The notes: generated by a model from the letters alone, not told the origin. Positions 16,121 to 27,726 are shown, numbered from the stretch's first letter. The stretch: DNA of 64,000 nt from Centroberyx gerrardi (GCF_048128805.1 NC_136016.1:17754176-17818175); one strand, 5' to 3'. Translations and numbers: made by a program.

Positions 16121-16782
16121 CTGTTCTAGATGAGTGAGAAGAAGGAACATGAGGAATAGGAGCTAGATGGAACCTCCTATATTATAATTAGTACATTTAC
16201 CAACACCTACCTACTCACATGTATGAATTGTATATATGCACAGTGCCTAAAACCCTACAGTCTCTGTAAAACACGACTTCAAATGACTTCCTGCTTTTAT
16301 AGAAGGGCACTAACACACTTTGTATTTGTTGTGCAGGTTGATGTCTCTGCCTATCCAGCTATTTATGGCAGCTAATTAGCTATCTGGCTAATTCATGTTT
16401 TGCAAGTTAGCTAACAAATTCACTAACTCTAGCTCGCTATCTGGCAGGCTAGACAGCATCCAACGTTTGAAAATTCATAATTAAACTTAATATGTAACTT
16501 AGTTCATTAGTGGATACTGTCGAACGGCGTTAGCTATAACTTAGCTAACGCTCATCATGATGGTTAGCAGTAGTAGCTAACATTGACGTTAGGTAACTTT
16601 AAGCAGCTAGCTAACTAGCTCAGGCTCTATAATCCATTGATGTTATGGAGGGCATTTTCCAAATGGCTAGCGAGCTAAGCTAGCTGAAGTTAGCATCCAT
16701 TGCTAGCCTGCACTGCCATGGAACAGAGACGAACCGTTCTGTACATTGAATGCAATGTCCGTTCAATCATCTGAAGACCTAC
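16121..16782 (-). other. First intron of IFT140, rich in TAGC words
   Basis: The acceptor at 16121-16122 and the donor at 16781-16782 (sequence GTGAG then GTAGGT in the transcript sense) bound a 662-bp intron in the 5' UTR. From 16360 to 16710 it is crowded with variants of TTAGCTAACG and GCTAGCTAA, many palindromic. No coding potential is seen. Confidence 0.65.
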
Positions 16783-16990
16783 CTCACTGTCGCCGTCTTA
16801 TAGTTGCTAAAACTTAAAACAGAGTAAAATATTGACCGCCAAATCCAATGTTGTGTTATGTCTAGCCACCCTCGAGAGCGAAAAGCGTCTCTTCCAGTTG
16901 CCCCTGACAACAACCTCGAAGGCTGGCCGGGAGGAGGAGTTACGGAAAACACCGAATGTAACCCGAATATGTCCAGCAGTTGGCAATAGC
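16783..16990 (-). promoter_or_regulatory. IFT140 non-coding exon 1 and promoter region
   Basis: A good donor at 16781-16782 implies a 5' untranslated exon ending at 16783. The transcription start is not directly visible; I place it within about 16830-16930. The stretch 16855-16945 has higher GC content and CpGs than its surroundings and contains an X-box at 16897-16911. No TATA box is obvious. Confidence 0.5.
16897..16911 (+). promoter_or_regulatory. X-box (RFX/DAF-19 site) of the IFT140 promoter
   Basis: GTTGCCCCTGACAAC fits the X-box consensus RYYNYY-N(1-3)-RRNRAC at every position, with half-sites GTTGCC and GACAAC and a three-base spacer. RFX factors activate intraflagellar transport genes through such sites close to the transcription start. 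It lies about 115 bp upstream of the exon 1 donor, the expected place. Function is inferred from sequence and position only. Confidence 0.7.
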
Positions 16991-17622
16991 AAAGGTGCTG
17001 TAAAGGTCTAAATCAACCACATGACGATGATTATATAAACACAGTGCACAGTTTCATTTACAAATTTGACCCACTATCTACTTTTATTTCAGTCTTGGCA
17101 AGTTTTCAATCAGTGCACACACCATTATAGTATCATTATGATGCTGCATTCATTTCTGACCAATATGATACTTTTCCAAGAATGAAGATCATTGACTATT
17201 ATATTGTTGTCATTTGACTACAATCTCCTACTTTACTGGAGAAAAACTGTTTACTTATGCTGTGGTGGTTGGGACCTCTGTAGCTGTCCTATAGGACAGA
17301 TTACCAACACAATCTCCTCTCCTCTGTACTATTTATTTACCTACTCTCAGCCTTGCTACTGTTTCAATAAAAAAAATATATATACTTGGGGGAGAGAAGA
17401 GTCCAAAAAAATCCTTTAAAAGTAAAACAAAAACAAGAAGCAGTACTGAGGCTCTTCCTACATGAGTGGAAAAAATAGTAATTCTAAAATGTTCATTAGC
17501 CACAAATCAGTAATCAGAGCAGATATTAGTACTTTTTTTTTATTATTACCAAAGTAATAAAATGTATAACATCACTGTGTGGCCTAACAAAAAATATAAA
17601 CAGCCATTTATCTTCCAAATAT
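16991..17622. other. Intergenic spacer between IFT140 and TELO2
   Basis: This AT-rich spacer of about 0.6-0.8 kb separates the IFT140 promoter from the TELO2 3' end. I see no gene in it. IFT140 and TELO2 are in tandem on the minus strand. Confidence 0.7.
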
Positions 17623-18253
17623 TTTATTGTTTGGGAACAGACATAAGAGAACACACCTATGTTCCATTTATATCATGTGGGGAAGGATGACTAGTATTTT
17701 TATTGTGTGTGTGTGTGTGTATGCATGTGAATATTCACAGGATGTCCTTTGTAAACAAACGTCCACAGTACAGAGAGATGTTCCTGTACAGGAAAGAGGT
17801 TGAAAAGGACATCCTCATAACATACATTTTATTTTTGGACAATAATGGCATCCTCTTCTCCTGTCTTTAAATATTTCATCTGGTAGACAAGTTACATCAA
17901 GATACGGGCATCTACACATATATTTAAATGTGTGTGTGTGTGTGCGCACAGACACAGAAACACATGCACAGACAAACTTGTGCACTCCTTTCCTCTGGTT
18001 GGGTGTGTGTTCCAGGATATGTAATAAGCTGGGCAGCACCTGCAGCAGGCGGTTCTTAAGCTGAAAGGACGTCCTTCAGTGTCCAGGATCGTCCACATCC
18101 GCCAGCCCCTCTGCCAGCCAACATCCGGTGGGCTGGCACACATCATTTCCTCCCCCTCAGTCCCCAGGCTCTGTGAGGACCGGTGCACAGCCTTATGTAC
18201 ATTCAAGTCCAGTCGACTGAATCTCTTTTCATATGCGATTACCGATGCTGTGG
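17623..18253 (-). other. telo2: TELO2 3' UTR with polyadenylation signals
   Basis: After the TELO2 stop, AATAAA occurs on the minus strand at 17828-17833 (about 420 bp after the stop) and again at 17623-17628. Either could end the message. The region also carries short GT runs at 17704-17720 and 17931-17944. Confidence 0.6.
17828..17833 (-). terminator. telo2: TELO2 polyadenylation signal AATAAA (proximal)
   Basis: This is the first AATAAA on the minus strand after the TELO2 stop codon at 18254-18256. A second one lies at 17623-17628. Confidence 0.55.
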
Positions 18254-21200
18254 TCAGGACTGCAGGTCCAGAGCTTGTGGATCTAGCTGTTTCTTTAAGT
18301 TCTTATCCAGCAGCACCAGACTCTGGACAGCCAGATTCCTGCAATCTGCATCTGGGTCCCCTTCAGCCACATCTGCAAATAATACAACAAAAAAATTATT
18401 AGTAGCGTTCTGTAGTGGTAACAGTAGACTGCAAAGTTTTTTTTAAACCAAGCTTTCAGTCAAGTAGACCTTCTTCAGGGCCAGAAGGTCTACTTGACCT
18501 TAACTCGCACCTAAGTGTGCACAAGTTTTGCTCTTCCACTTTGATGTTTTTTGGCCTCTAGCACCTTAGCAAAAGATAGTAGTCGAGTGTGCAGTCATCT
18601 TCCAACAGTAGAGAAAGTGCAAGAAAGTATACAACTGTCAAGTAAGCCATGATTAAAAAGTGAAAACAAATTTCAAATTCTGAGCTGACTCATACTCCGG
18701 GCATTTTCTTTGCACGTTTTACAATCCCAGCTGGAAAGCAACACAAACGTGTCCAAGGCCGGTCGATGTCATTCAGCTCCATGCTACTGCAATGTGAAAC
18801 TATGTGATTTCTATCCTTGGAGGGTTAAAAAAAATCCAACTGATGATGAGCCAATCACGTCATGGACAGTCTGCAGTACAGGACATCCTGGATCCTCATC
18901 TACTTCCCAGAAATGTTCAGTCCAGCTGTGCATATGTGCGCCTCTATGAGTGTGTGTGCGTGTTTGCGTGTGCATGTGTTTCATTGAAGGGACATCCCCG
19001 ACGGACGCATATTATGCAGGTGCAACCTCAGGCCTAAGCACACTTACAAGACACATATCATTTTCGATTGATCTTTTATTAGTAATATAAACTATAGTTA
19101 TCACCCTACACTCGTTAATGTATGAAATTGGCCCAGTAATAACAGAACTGAAACATACTGCTTGATTTTCAGCTCATAAAGAGAAACTATCGAGGTTTTT
19201 CAACAACCCTTAAAATGAAAAAGAAGTTGCACACAGACTTCAGAGAATTCATCTTTTTTCACCACCAATGTTTTATTACCTGCCAGCCAAGTTCTGGTCT
19301 CAAACAGCTGATCACTGAGGTCCACCAGCAGGCTGTGACTGGGCATGCTCAGAAACACAGAGCAGACGGCGAAAAGGACACCTCGTCTCACCATCCTTTG
19401 ACAGACAGATTTCAGGTTACAGTTTAGACTGAGCTGAGATGGTAAAACATCCTGTAATGACCCTATAGTCTATTTAGGCCTACTGTTATTTGTTCATATT
19501 GGCTTTGTGCCTTTATGAGATCTTCCTCCTATAGTATGAGCATGGGATGTATGCTGGTTCTGAGTTAGCTAAGAGAAGAACATGTTGCCGATACAAAGCT
19601 TTTACAAGCACTTGACACAACCTGTGGCTATTTCTGACATTCTACTAGCAAGAACCTACAGTATCCCTGAAGACAGCAAAATGGTCCTTAGCCTCTCCTC
19701 TCACATTTTTGCTGCATCAAGCATAGATATGAACTGTACTTACTGGTCAACATGGTAGCGTACCACCCACACAAAGTCCAGCAGAGCGCAACCCATTTGA
19801 CTGGCTACCTGCAAGAATAGAGATCAGGAAATAGCACTCACAACTCAAACAAGTTAAAATGTCAAAGAATATAGCTTAGAAAGGGTGCAAGGTCCAACGG
19901 ATACTGAATTTAGAAAACAAGACATAGAGGTGGCTTTATGAGGCTACACTAGCATGGACGAGTGGAGGGAACTTGACCTACTGGTGCGTTGACAGCCAGA
20001 TGCATGAGGAGGCCCAAGGTGTGGATCAGCCTGCCCAGTACCAGGTGGTCGCTGCCCAACAGGTCAAAGGTCACCTGAGGCCTAGCAGACAAGTACTGCA
20101 TTTCAGTGATGGAAGAATCATGGTATTGTAAACTGGAACATGAAAACTATGCTGCAAAAGTGTTAAGTCTATATAAAACTATGCTGCAAATGTGTTAAGT
20201 CTATATGTCTGCATAAAGAACACACTAACCTGTCATAGCTCCTGAGCAGAGGAAAGAAGAAGTGGCCAGCAACAGGGGCGTAACGGTTTGGGGTGACTTT
20301 GGCTGGAGGTTGTGTGGCACCCTATAGCAACAAGAGAAACGACTGAGATGAAAATGACTAACTATTAGACAAAATCTCATTTTTTGTGTAGCCACAGTCT
20401 ACTTAAAGTACCTTACTGAGGCGCTTGGTCTTGCTCTGAATCCGCCTCTCTACTACTTGTCGCCAGTGAACAGGATTGTCACCAGGGTATGGAGTCAATT
20501 CAGCAATGGGAGTGATGCCCTTTGATGGATTTCCCTTGTCAGTGATTGGTTGAGAGAGCTCCTGGGCTGACATAGCAAGGACCTGATATGCCAAAACAGT
20601 TTAATAGTTACACTGCCTGTAGCAATTCATAAATCAATCAACAAAAATAGCTGTAGGAGGCACACAGCCACTATAACAAGTGGAGAAGCTGTTGTTTTCA
20701 CCTCCAAGATATCCAGCCGCTGACGAAGACTGTAGTTCAAGGAGTAAAACTCTGTGGTCAAATACTGTGTCACCTGTCGGAGAAAGCAAAGAGAAATATT
20801 TTGATTGTAAAAATACAGGTAATGGACTTCTCAGGATGTTAAATAGTACGATAAAGCTATCTGGTAATGAATCCAACAGTGTTAAGACCGAGGTGGAAGA
20901 TCTTACAGGGATGCAGTCAGTGACGGTGAGAGCCACCATAGTAGCCTGTCTGAGAATCAGGAAGCCAACTATGTTGTATTTATCTTCCATGTGAAGAAGC
21001 ACTTTGGTCAGTTGGACACTGATCTGAAAATTGTAAACATAACAGATGCATTGTCAGTGTGTGTGTGTATTGTCAGTAATAAAAGTCATAGCAAATGTAC
21101 AAATTGCTGTCCTAGTGTTAGGTATCTAGGAACAGAATCTATTGACCCTGTATTGATTTAATATTGATTTTAAGGAATCTAAAAAGTATCAAAAGGCATC

Positions 21201-24200
21201 AACATACTTTAAAATGTTTGAGTCTTTCAATGAGATATCACTAGATTTCTTCTTACTTATAGGCTGTATTTATTGGGGAAACCAAATCAGTATGGCCTGA
21301 CTGTATTTAAAAAAACAAATGATAAGAGCTAATGTTACAGATAAAGCAACTTACTATAGTGCCTTATGAAATGTAGTTTCATTAAAGGAAGTATAATTTT
21401 AGAATTGGTATAAATTTGAAGTAGTAAATTTGAAAAATAACATGCCAGGCTCAAGACTGCCCATAGGTCCACTTTCTGGACATCAAATGGTTCTGGAAGA
21501 CTGCTGTGTTATTGCTGTCATACCTCTCTGGCTGTGAAGACGTTCTTCCTCACCAAACCCTCAGCAGCTCTCAGACTGAGCTCCACACGCACCGGGTCCT
21601 CAGAGGAAATAAAGGCTGGATGGGTTGACAGATAAGATAACAGTGGGTTTCATCAAAGGACTGAGTGTATAAATAGGACTGCATCAAATGATCAATGAAG
21701 TCAATGAAGTCAGCTCTGTACAGCCATACCTTCCAGACAGTCTCGGAGGTAGCGAGGTGGGGATGCTTGACTCATCTCCTGATCGCCAGACATGTCGTAC
21801 GGGGTGAGCTCATCATCGCTGGACCGGGAAAAAAATTGGAGTTAAAGCTACACCTCCATTTAATTTGTGTAAAAATGCTAAATCCCTCAACACAATACAT
21901 TTAAAGGGTATTAGTGTTGCTGACTGCGTGACAGAGCTCATTCTTACCTATCCAGGTCAGAGTCTGGGGCAGTTTTTGGTGGCTGGTGTACTGAGTTATT
22001 TTGGGATGATTTATCCTGAGTGGCTTCCTGAGGGGAATGAACTCTGCAGATGAGAAACAGAGACACCATTAAACATAATCAGTGCATCAATTAAATTAAT
22101 ATACTATACCAAGTTTTTGTGGAGATTGGCCTGTTGGTCAACTTACCCATTAAGTGATGAGAACATAAGACGCCAAAATCATTCATGTGACCCCAATAGA
22201 TAATTTTCTGTGGTGCTCTATGCCAACACTTTAGCATACACTACGTTGAATGATAGCAGGCACTAGCTTTTTCCAGAGTAGGAAGACTGACCTTAAAGTA
22301 ATAACAAATTTTAAGTGGTTCTTCTTGTACTTCTTCTTCTTGTAGGTTCTTAAATTTTAAAGATGAAATATCTTTAACGCAATATAGCTGATGTAGCCAG
22401 ATTTATTTTTTGAACTGTTTCAGGTGAGAAACCATGTATTCATCGGCTGTGTTAGCACGGAGCACTGGAGCAAATGATCTACTGGGACACATGGATGATT
22501 TTGGTGTCTATGTCCTCAAAACGATGTATTCCTTAAAGTTGGGGCAGAAACTAACACAGTAACTAAGGAACAAGGTACCATATACTGTAAGTGTATAGAT
22601 ATATAGATGCTCAGTACTGACCCATTTACAGACTCAGGCTCTGGCTCATCGTCAGTAAGGGGAGTCATCAGAGAGAGCAGCTCCTGAGTTTCCTCATCCT
22701 GCTCATACTATAAGAAAACACACCATAATACTCAGATGCAAGACTCATAACCTGGCATATACTGTACATATGCCACACATATAAAATACCAATGCAGGCA
22801 TAGTACTTTTACATTTTCTTTGGGAAGGTTTTGGCATTTCCAGTGATAAATGGTTCATTTGACAGCACTGTATACTCTAAATTCCACATTAACTGTACCT
22901 CAAATTTTAGTTTGGTCCCATTGATGTCCATGCGGGAGCTCAGGCACTCTCCCACCACCATGCCCATACGCCTGACACGCACCACACTGCTGTCCAGGTG
23001 GCTCTGCATGCCCCCCAACATGCACTGCAGCAGCTCTGAGAGAGGAGAAGCACAACGGTGGATGGACTGACCAGAGACAGGAGAGCTGAAAGCATCAATC
23101 TATACGATCCATCAATTTATATGATCACCATGTTGCTGCTGCTGAGTGACAACCTGTTAACTACAGTTTGGGTATTAATTGTTTTTGCTGTGAAAATATG
23201 TTTTCACTTAAATTGAAAGTTCCCATGTTTATTGTGTGCTGGGTAATTTCCATGACCGTAAGGGCCTTATAATCCATTGAGACATTTTGAAAAAAAGGTT
23301 GTCAGCCTGAAACAGACTTTGACTTGTTGGAGATACAAAGTTTTCAATAGCAATTATATGCTACAAAAGGATTGCAGATCTATAAGTGAATACCATCATA
23401 GACTAGAGTGTGTTATATCATGGTTGTGGAGTCTTGATCACTTATATTGTGACTGTTTATATTGATTTTTTGAGTGAGTTGAGGCAGACGTGTTGAGCAT
23501 TGTACCTGAACGCAGCTCCTGCAGTTCAGAGTCATTCAGCAGTCCCACACACAGCAGCAAGGCCTTGCTGACATACAGCTGCTGCTCTAGTGGTGTGTGT
23601 CTCACTGCGCTGGGGTTGGCCCAAGCCTGGCACAGTGACCGCAAGACCTGACAACACACACACAAACACACAAATGCATGTCAAAACCATTCATGTGTAT
23701 AATAGTATATATCATTAGACTGCTAAACCCTGAGTGCCCACCTGGATGACCAGCAGCCTTCGCTCCCTGTCTGCTGCAAGGTAACCCAAGAGAATTCTCA
23801 AAACTCGAGTCTGGGGGAAAAAAAATGTAACACAAAGTAAAACAAATGCTTCACCACATAGGATATACTGACAGGCTGGGATTCACCTTCTCACCTCATA
23901 CTTGTATTGGAGCAATAGCAGTTTATGAGTGATGACAAACTGGGCCTTTTTATTCTTCAGCACTAGATTCCCTATGATCCTGCCCAGGGCATCTGGCCTG
24001 AAAAAAGAGAGGAGAGAGACTGGTATCTATATAGGCAGAAACAGACAAATTGACAGCTGTGTAAGTGCACACAACTGTCCATAGAGCCTAATTGAAGATG
24101 GTATACATTCTTAGAGAGCCTCAGCCTAAGATGTTAACACCTTACCCACTGACAGCCTGCACCAGCCCAGTGAGCACGCTCTCCAGCCATCGCTCCGGAA

Positions 24201-25447
24201 CGTTCTGGAGCAACTTCCAGCAAACCCTCTGCCACACCATGTCTGAGCGTGTGCAGACGGAGAGCCGAGGAGCCATCACTGCCAGCACCGACCCTGTGAA
24301 AACAGATGCAGGAGGATATAAGGAGTTTTGTGTAAACACTGACCCACATTCACACTAAGAGCAACAAGTAACCGGAAGTCCATTATCTTCCTACAGAGGT
24401 GAGCGACCAGGAAAACTCAATCAATGTGTGGACAGTCAACAAGCTTGTCGCCACAGCTGAACTTTTCAGTCAACAGCCAATTAGAATGAAGGAGGATGGA
24501 CTGGATACAGCTGCTCCAAATGTAATTCAACTCACCACTATGCCCCTGAATACACACTTTCCCAAGTGTCTGAGCCACAAAGGTCAAGGAACAGTCTTTC
24601 CCATCTGTTAAAAAATACAAGAGACACAAATACACAGGATCAGAAACGGCAATTTTGATAGCACAACAATACATCTTGATCTGTCTCATTATTGCAAGGA
24701 GTTTAACAGATGCTCCCTCACCTCTGAGTGCTTGGCAGGTCCTCTCCAGGGCGGTGAGCATCTCTGCAGCCAGTAGCGGGTAGTACTGCTGAGGAAGAAA
24801 GAGGGGCTTGTTGTTGGGATGCAGCCTGTTGGCGGTGAGGTCCGGCAGGGCTGCCAAACGCCCCAGCAGGGTCTCTCGGAGCTGGGGGGAGTCAGAGGGA
24901 CCTGCCTCCAGACAGTGGTTCCATAGGAGGTCAGCAAGACGACCGCTCCGAAGGAAGGTCTCAGTGAGGCTGACCAAGTGGTCCAGACTTGTGCTAGGTC
25001 TGCAGTGGAGAGATAATGACAGAGCAAGGAGTCAAACAGAGAGAATCAGGGTTTTCACAGCATCATGCATCCTTTCCCCTCTTCCTGCAGCACCCACCTC
25101 AGTGTTCCTATCCCCTCCATCAGCACCAGCAGGGCCTGCTCTGGAGGACCTCGGAGGAACAGGCCATCCCATAACTCCACGCGCTGCGCCGCTGTGAGGA
25201 GGCGCAGCCAATCAGCATTGATGCTGCTGATGAGAAACTGAAGGGTGCGGGTGTAGTGGGCTTTCCTGAACTCCGCCCGCTGAACCGGCGAGGTTGAACT
25301 GCCTGGTCCTTCGTCCAGGTAAGAGTGGAGAGTTTGAAAAGCGGTGATAATTTCTTTGTTGTCCGTGGAAGTAGTGAGGGTCCGGACACATCGGCCCACC
25401 GCTACACGAACCTCGGTATGTGGGGTGAGGGACTCCATCGTTGACAT
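18254..25447 (-). CDS. telo2: TELO2 (TEL2), TTT complex co-chaperone for PIKKs
   Basis: TELO2 forms the TTT complex with TTI1 and TTI2 and, with HSP90 and R2TP, stabilises new PIKK kinases (mTOR, ATM, ATR, DNA-PKcs, SMG1, TRRAP). Twenty coding exons join in phase to 836 aa, against 837 in human: 25098-25447, 24722-24999, 24536-24604, 24146-24293, 23895-23997, 23742-23810, 23506-23647, 22899-23035, 22622-22707, 21948-22043, 21730-21818, 21524-21615, 20907-21023, 20702-20773, 20412-20582, 20230-20321, 19982-20081, 19744-19808, 19280-19395 and 18254-18372 (stop 18254-18256). Matching blocks include [21 protein letters not shown] and [14 protein letters not shown] in the conserved C-terminal domain. 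The protein is an alpha-helical repeat solenoid with an acidic linker in the middle. ATG 25445-25447 has G at -3; a second ATG nine bases on aligns with the human start. Confidence 0.97.
18459..18498. repeat. Perfect 15-bp hairpin in the last TELO2 intron
   Basis: GTCAAGTAGACCTTC at 18459-18473 is followed by a 10-base spacer and its exact inverse at 18484-18498. The minus-strand text from 18474 outward (CTGAAGAAGGTCTACTTGAC then GAAAGCTTGG) resembles the 3' region of common fish retroelements, so the hairpin may be a repeat remnant. Confidence 0.6.
21730..22043 (-). CDS. telo2: TELO2 acidic linker with the CK2/PIH1D1-binding motif
   Basis: Exons 21948-22043 and 21730-21818 join to give [18 protein letters not shown], nearly identical to the human stretch around Ser487 and Ser491. 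In mammals CK2 phosphorylates these serines and the phosphosite is bound by PIH1D1 of R2TP. Both serines and the acidic residues after them are present, so the coupling to R2TP is probably kept. The splice junction falls inside the motif. Confidence 0.85.
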
Positions 25448-26098
25448 GGCAACCAACAGTTAACTTCAAGAACATCAATCCTGTAACGTTAGCTGGCAGC
25501 CGTGGAGCGAAGTAACGGTTAATTTGTCATACCTTAACCAGTAAGGCTTCAAAAACACCTTATTAAAAAATAATTCTGACACTGGAAATAACGAGTAACG
25601 TTACACAGCTCTGTTGTAGTGCTATGGCAATTACTTTAACTTAGCTTTAAGGCTGTCAAACTACACACGCCTCTCGTGCAAGTAATAAACTCCGCATTTG
25701 AATACAGCAAGCGAACAGAAAACTTACTTTGCTACTACAGACATACGTTACGGTCACTATAACTATAAAAACATGTATTTTTCTGGTGAAATGTACGATT
25801 CTCTGTCCGCAAAGGATATTATCCCGCCTCGGCTTGCATGTTTCTTCATGTGTTCCATCAAAATATGTCCGTACAAAGCTAGGAAACACAAGAAGCGTTC
25901 CGGGGAAAGTCTGTAAGGTGTGACATTCAAGAAGCCAACGTTTCTTCTTAACACTTCCCGGAATATGTTTGTTTCAACAGTACTGTTCAATTACTCTTGA
26001 TCTGTTTAATGAGTTAGATTCATCGCACGATTTGCCATTTGAAAAAAAAAAAAAATTATTATTGTTGCACACGCATGGATTTGTGCCTTTATAAACAC
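25448..26098 (-). promoter_or_regulatory. TELO2 5' region
   Basis: This 0.65 kb lies between the TELO2 start codon and the 3' end of the candidate gene at 26.1 kb, and should contain the TELO2 promoter and 5' UTR. AACGTTAGC-type words occur at 25482-25496 and 25594-25604. A TTCCCGGAA palindrome lies at 25955-25963. No TATA box or clear start is visible. The frames here are short and unsupported. Confidence 0.4.
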
Positions 26099-26104
26099 TT
26101 TAAT
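26099..26104 (-). terminator. ATTAAA polyadenylation signal of the candidate 154-aa gene
   Basis: ATTAAA, the commonest variant of AATAAA, lies 61 bp after the stop codon of the candidate gene on the same strand. It supports a minus-strand transcript ending here, separate from TELO2. Confidence 0.45.
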
Positions 26105-26164
26105 GGTGCATGTTTTACATCAGAAATTCTCTGCGTTCCTTGCTTTTCAGTTTCTTGAAGTGAG

Positions 26165-27726
26165 TCAAAAATCTTTTACACGTAACCACTGCCTGTACCG
26201 CCGAGCGATTGCCAGCACTCTGTTCATGTCCACTCCTGGCACAGGGACCACTGGTAGATCAGCCGCCACCATGGCTACCATCAAACGACAAATGGGCCCC
26301 CTCTCTGCTAAGACAGGCGCATGTGTGGAGGGAAGCTGAGGTGAAGCTTGCGCCAGGTTAAAAAGCGCCCACTGATTTGTGTTGACATACTGTTGGTTTA
26401 TACAGGTGTTGAAGTAATAGATAGGATCATAACTCCCACAGGGTAACAGGCTTTGCAGCGGGTTCATGCAGTGCATGTCCCCAACCGGCAGGGGGAGCTG
26501 GTTGGTCGGACACTGAGGGAGCCCGTGTCCAGGTATGGGCTGGGTGCTGTGGGGGTGAACAGGGTGTCTGCCTCTGTCCAGAGGATCAACCACAGGCCCT
26601 GCACATGGTGGACAACAAATAAACATGACACTTTGTAGCTAAAGCATAGATCAACTGAATGGCAGAGGTGGAAAGAGTACTAGAATGTCCTGCTCAAGTA
26701 AAAGTAGGCTACTGTTACTTTCATGATATTTTACTCAAGTAAAAGTAAAAGTTCTGGTGTAAAACTCTACATCAGTAAAAGTAAACAGTAGCTCATTTAA
26801 AATGTACTCGAGTAAAAGTTACTGAGTTACTTTTTAGAAAAGAGACCATTTTAGATTTTTTATTTTAGATGTGATCTTTTCCATGCAATTCAGACAGACA
26901 GAGTTCAAACTAGATTCTTTTAATTGGAAAAATTAGAAATGACAAAATAGAGTGCGCAAAGTAAAGACAGATTACTCTTCTCTTCTTTGCTGGCTGACAC
27001 TGCAAATGGATTCAGAATTGTCCCATTTACGATGGCCCAGTTTTTGATGTTTATGGAGAGTCACAAAATTTGGATGTGATTTAAAATGTAGTGAACTACA
27101 ATACTTCACAAAAACGTACTTAAGTAAAAGTAAAATTACTGACTTTAAAAAATACCCAAGAAAGTACAAGTACACAAAAAAGCTACTCAGTTACAGTATC
27201 TTAAGTAAATGTAATTAATTACTTCCACCCTTGCTGAATGGTAATATGCATGGTTCAATTTATTATGAGCAACAATGGTCTAGTAAATAATCCAGTCCAG
27301 GTTAAATGAGACATATTTTAAACTTTTAACTTTAAATATTTCCAAATGTTGTTTCTTCATAATATTTTTCAAAAACATGTATTTTAGTAAACATAGCTTT
27401 TGGTTGAATTTGAATATAATCTCACACTCCTCCATACATGAGTTTGCCTGCTCAGTAGAAGCATTAACTATGCAAGTTGTGGCAAATCAGATGCTGCAAA
27501 CCTCAGTGACTGGAAGACTTTGAGCTTCAGAGCTTATCTGAAACAGTTTGTAAAATTGAATTTTGGAAATACAACTGTAAATCAAGCTCAATTTAAATTT
27601 TTCACTGTGGCTTGATCAAATACACAACTATATCAAAACAGGGAAAATATAACTTTACCCCTTTGGAGCATCACTTTTAATTTGTAGTGACTTACCATCT
27701 GGGCTCTGACTTTTCACATAGGACAT
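26165..27726 (-). CDS. Unrecognised two-exon gene, 154-aa protein
   Basis: Exon 1 at 27696-27726 begins ATGTCCTATG and ends at the donor GTAAGTC. Exon 2 at 26165-26598 begins after tccaccatgtgcag and runs 144 codons to a stop. The phase-1 junction fits exactly, giving MSYVKSQSPDGPVVDPLD at the N terminus. Most of the protein is Pro-rich with His/Gln patches and five Cys (CPTN, HCMN, PCGS, TCIN, ICRL), then a hydrophobic stretch (LMVAMVAADLPVVPVPG) and a basic end (IARRYRQWLRVKDF). I see no signal peptide and no domain I recognise. An ATTAAA signal lies 61 bp after the stop. The intron carries a hAT-type element at 26663-27233. The start codon has a weak context and no in-frame upstream stop was established. 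It could be a lineage-specific or fast-evolving gene, part of a longer transcript, or a chance frame. Confidence 0.42.
26663..27233. mobile_element. Non-autonomous hAT-type element, 571 bp, with 8-bp target duplication
   Basis: The element begins CAGAGGTGGAAAGAGTACTA and ends TTCCACCCTTG, so the termini are imperfect inverted repeats. It is flanked by a perfect 8-bp direct repeat CTGAATGG at 26655-26662 and 27234-27241, as hAT transposition produces. The interior repeats AAGTAAAAGTA-type words near both ends. No transposase is encoded. It sits in the intron of the candidate 154-aa gene. Confidence 0.9.
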
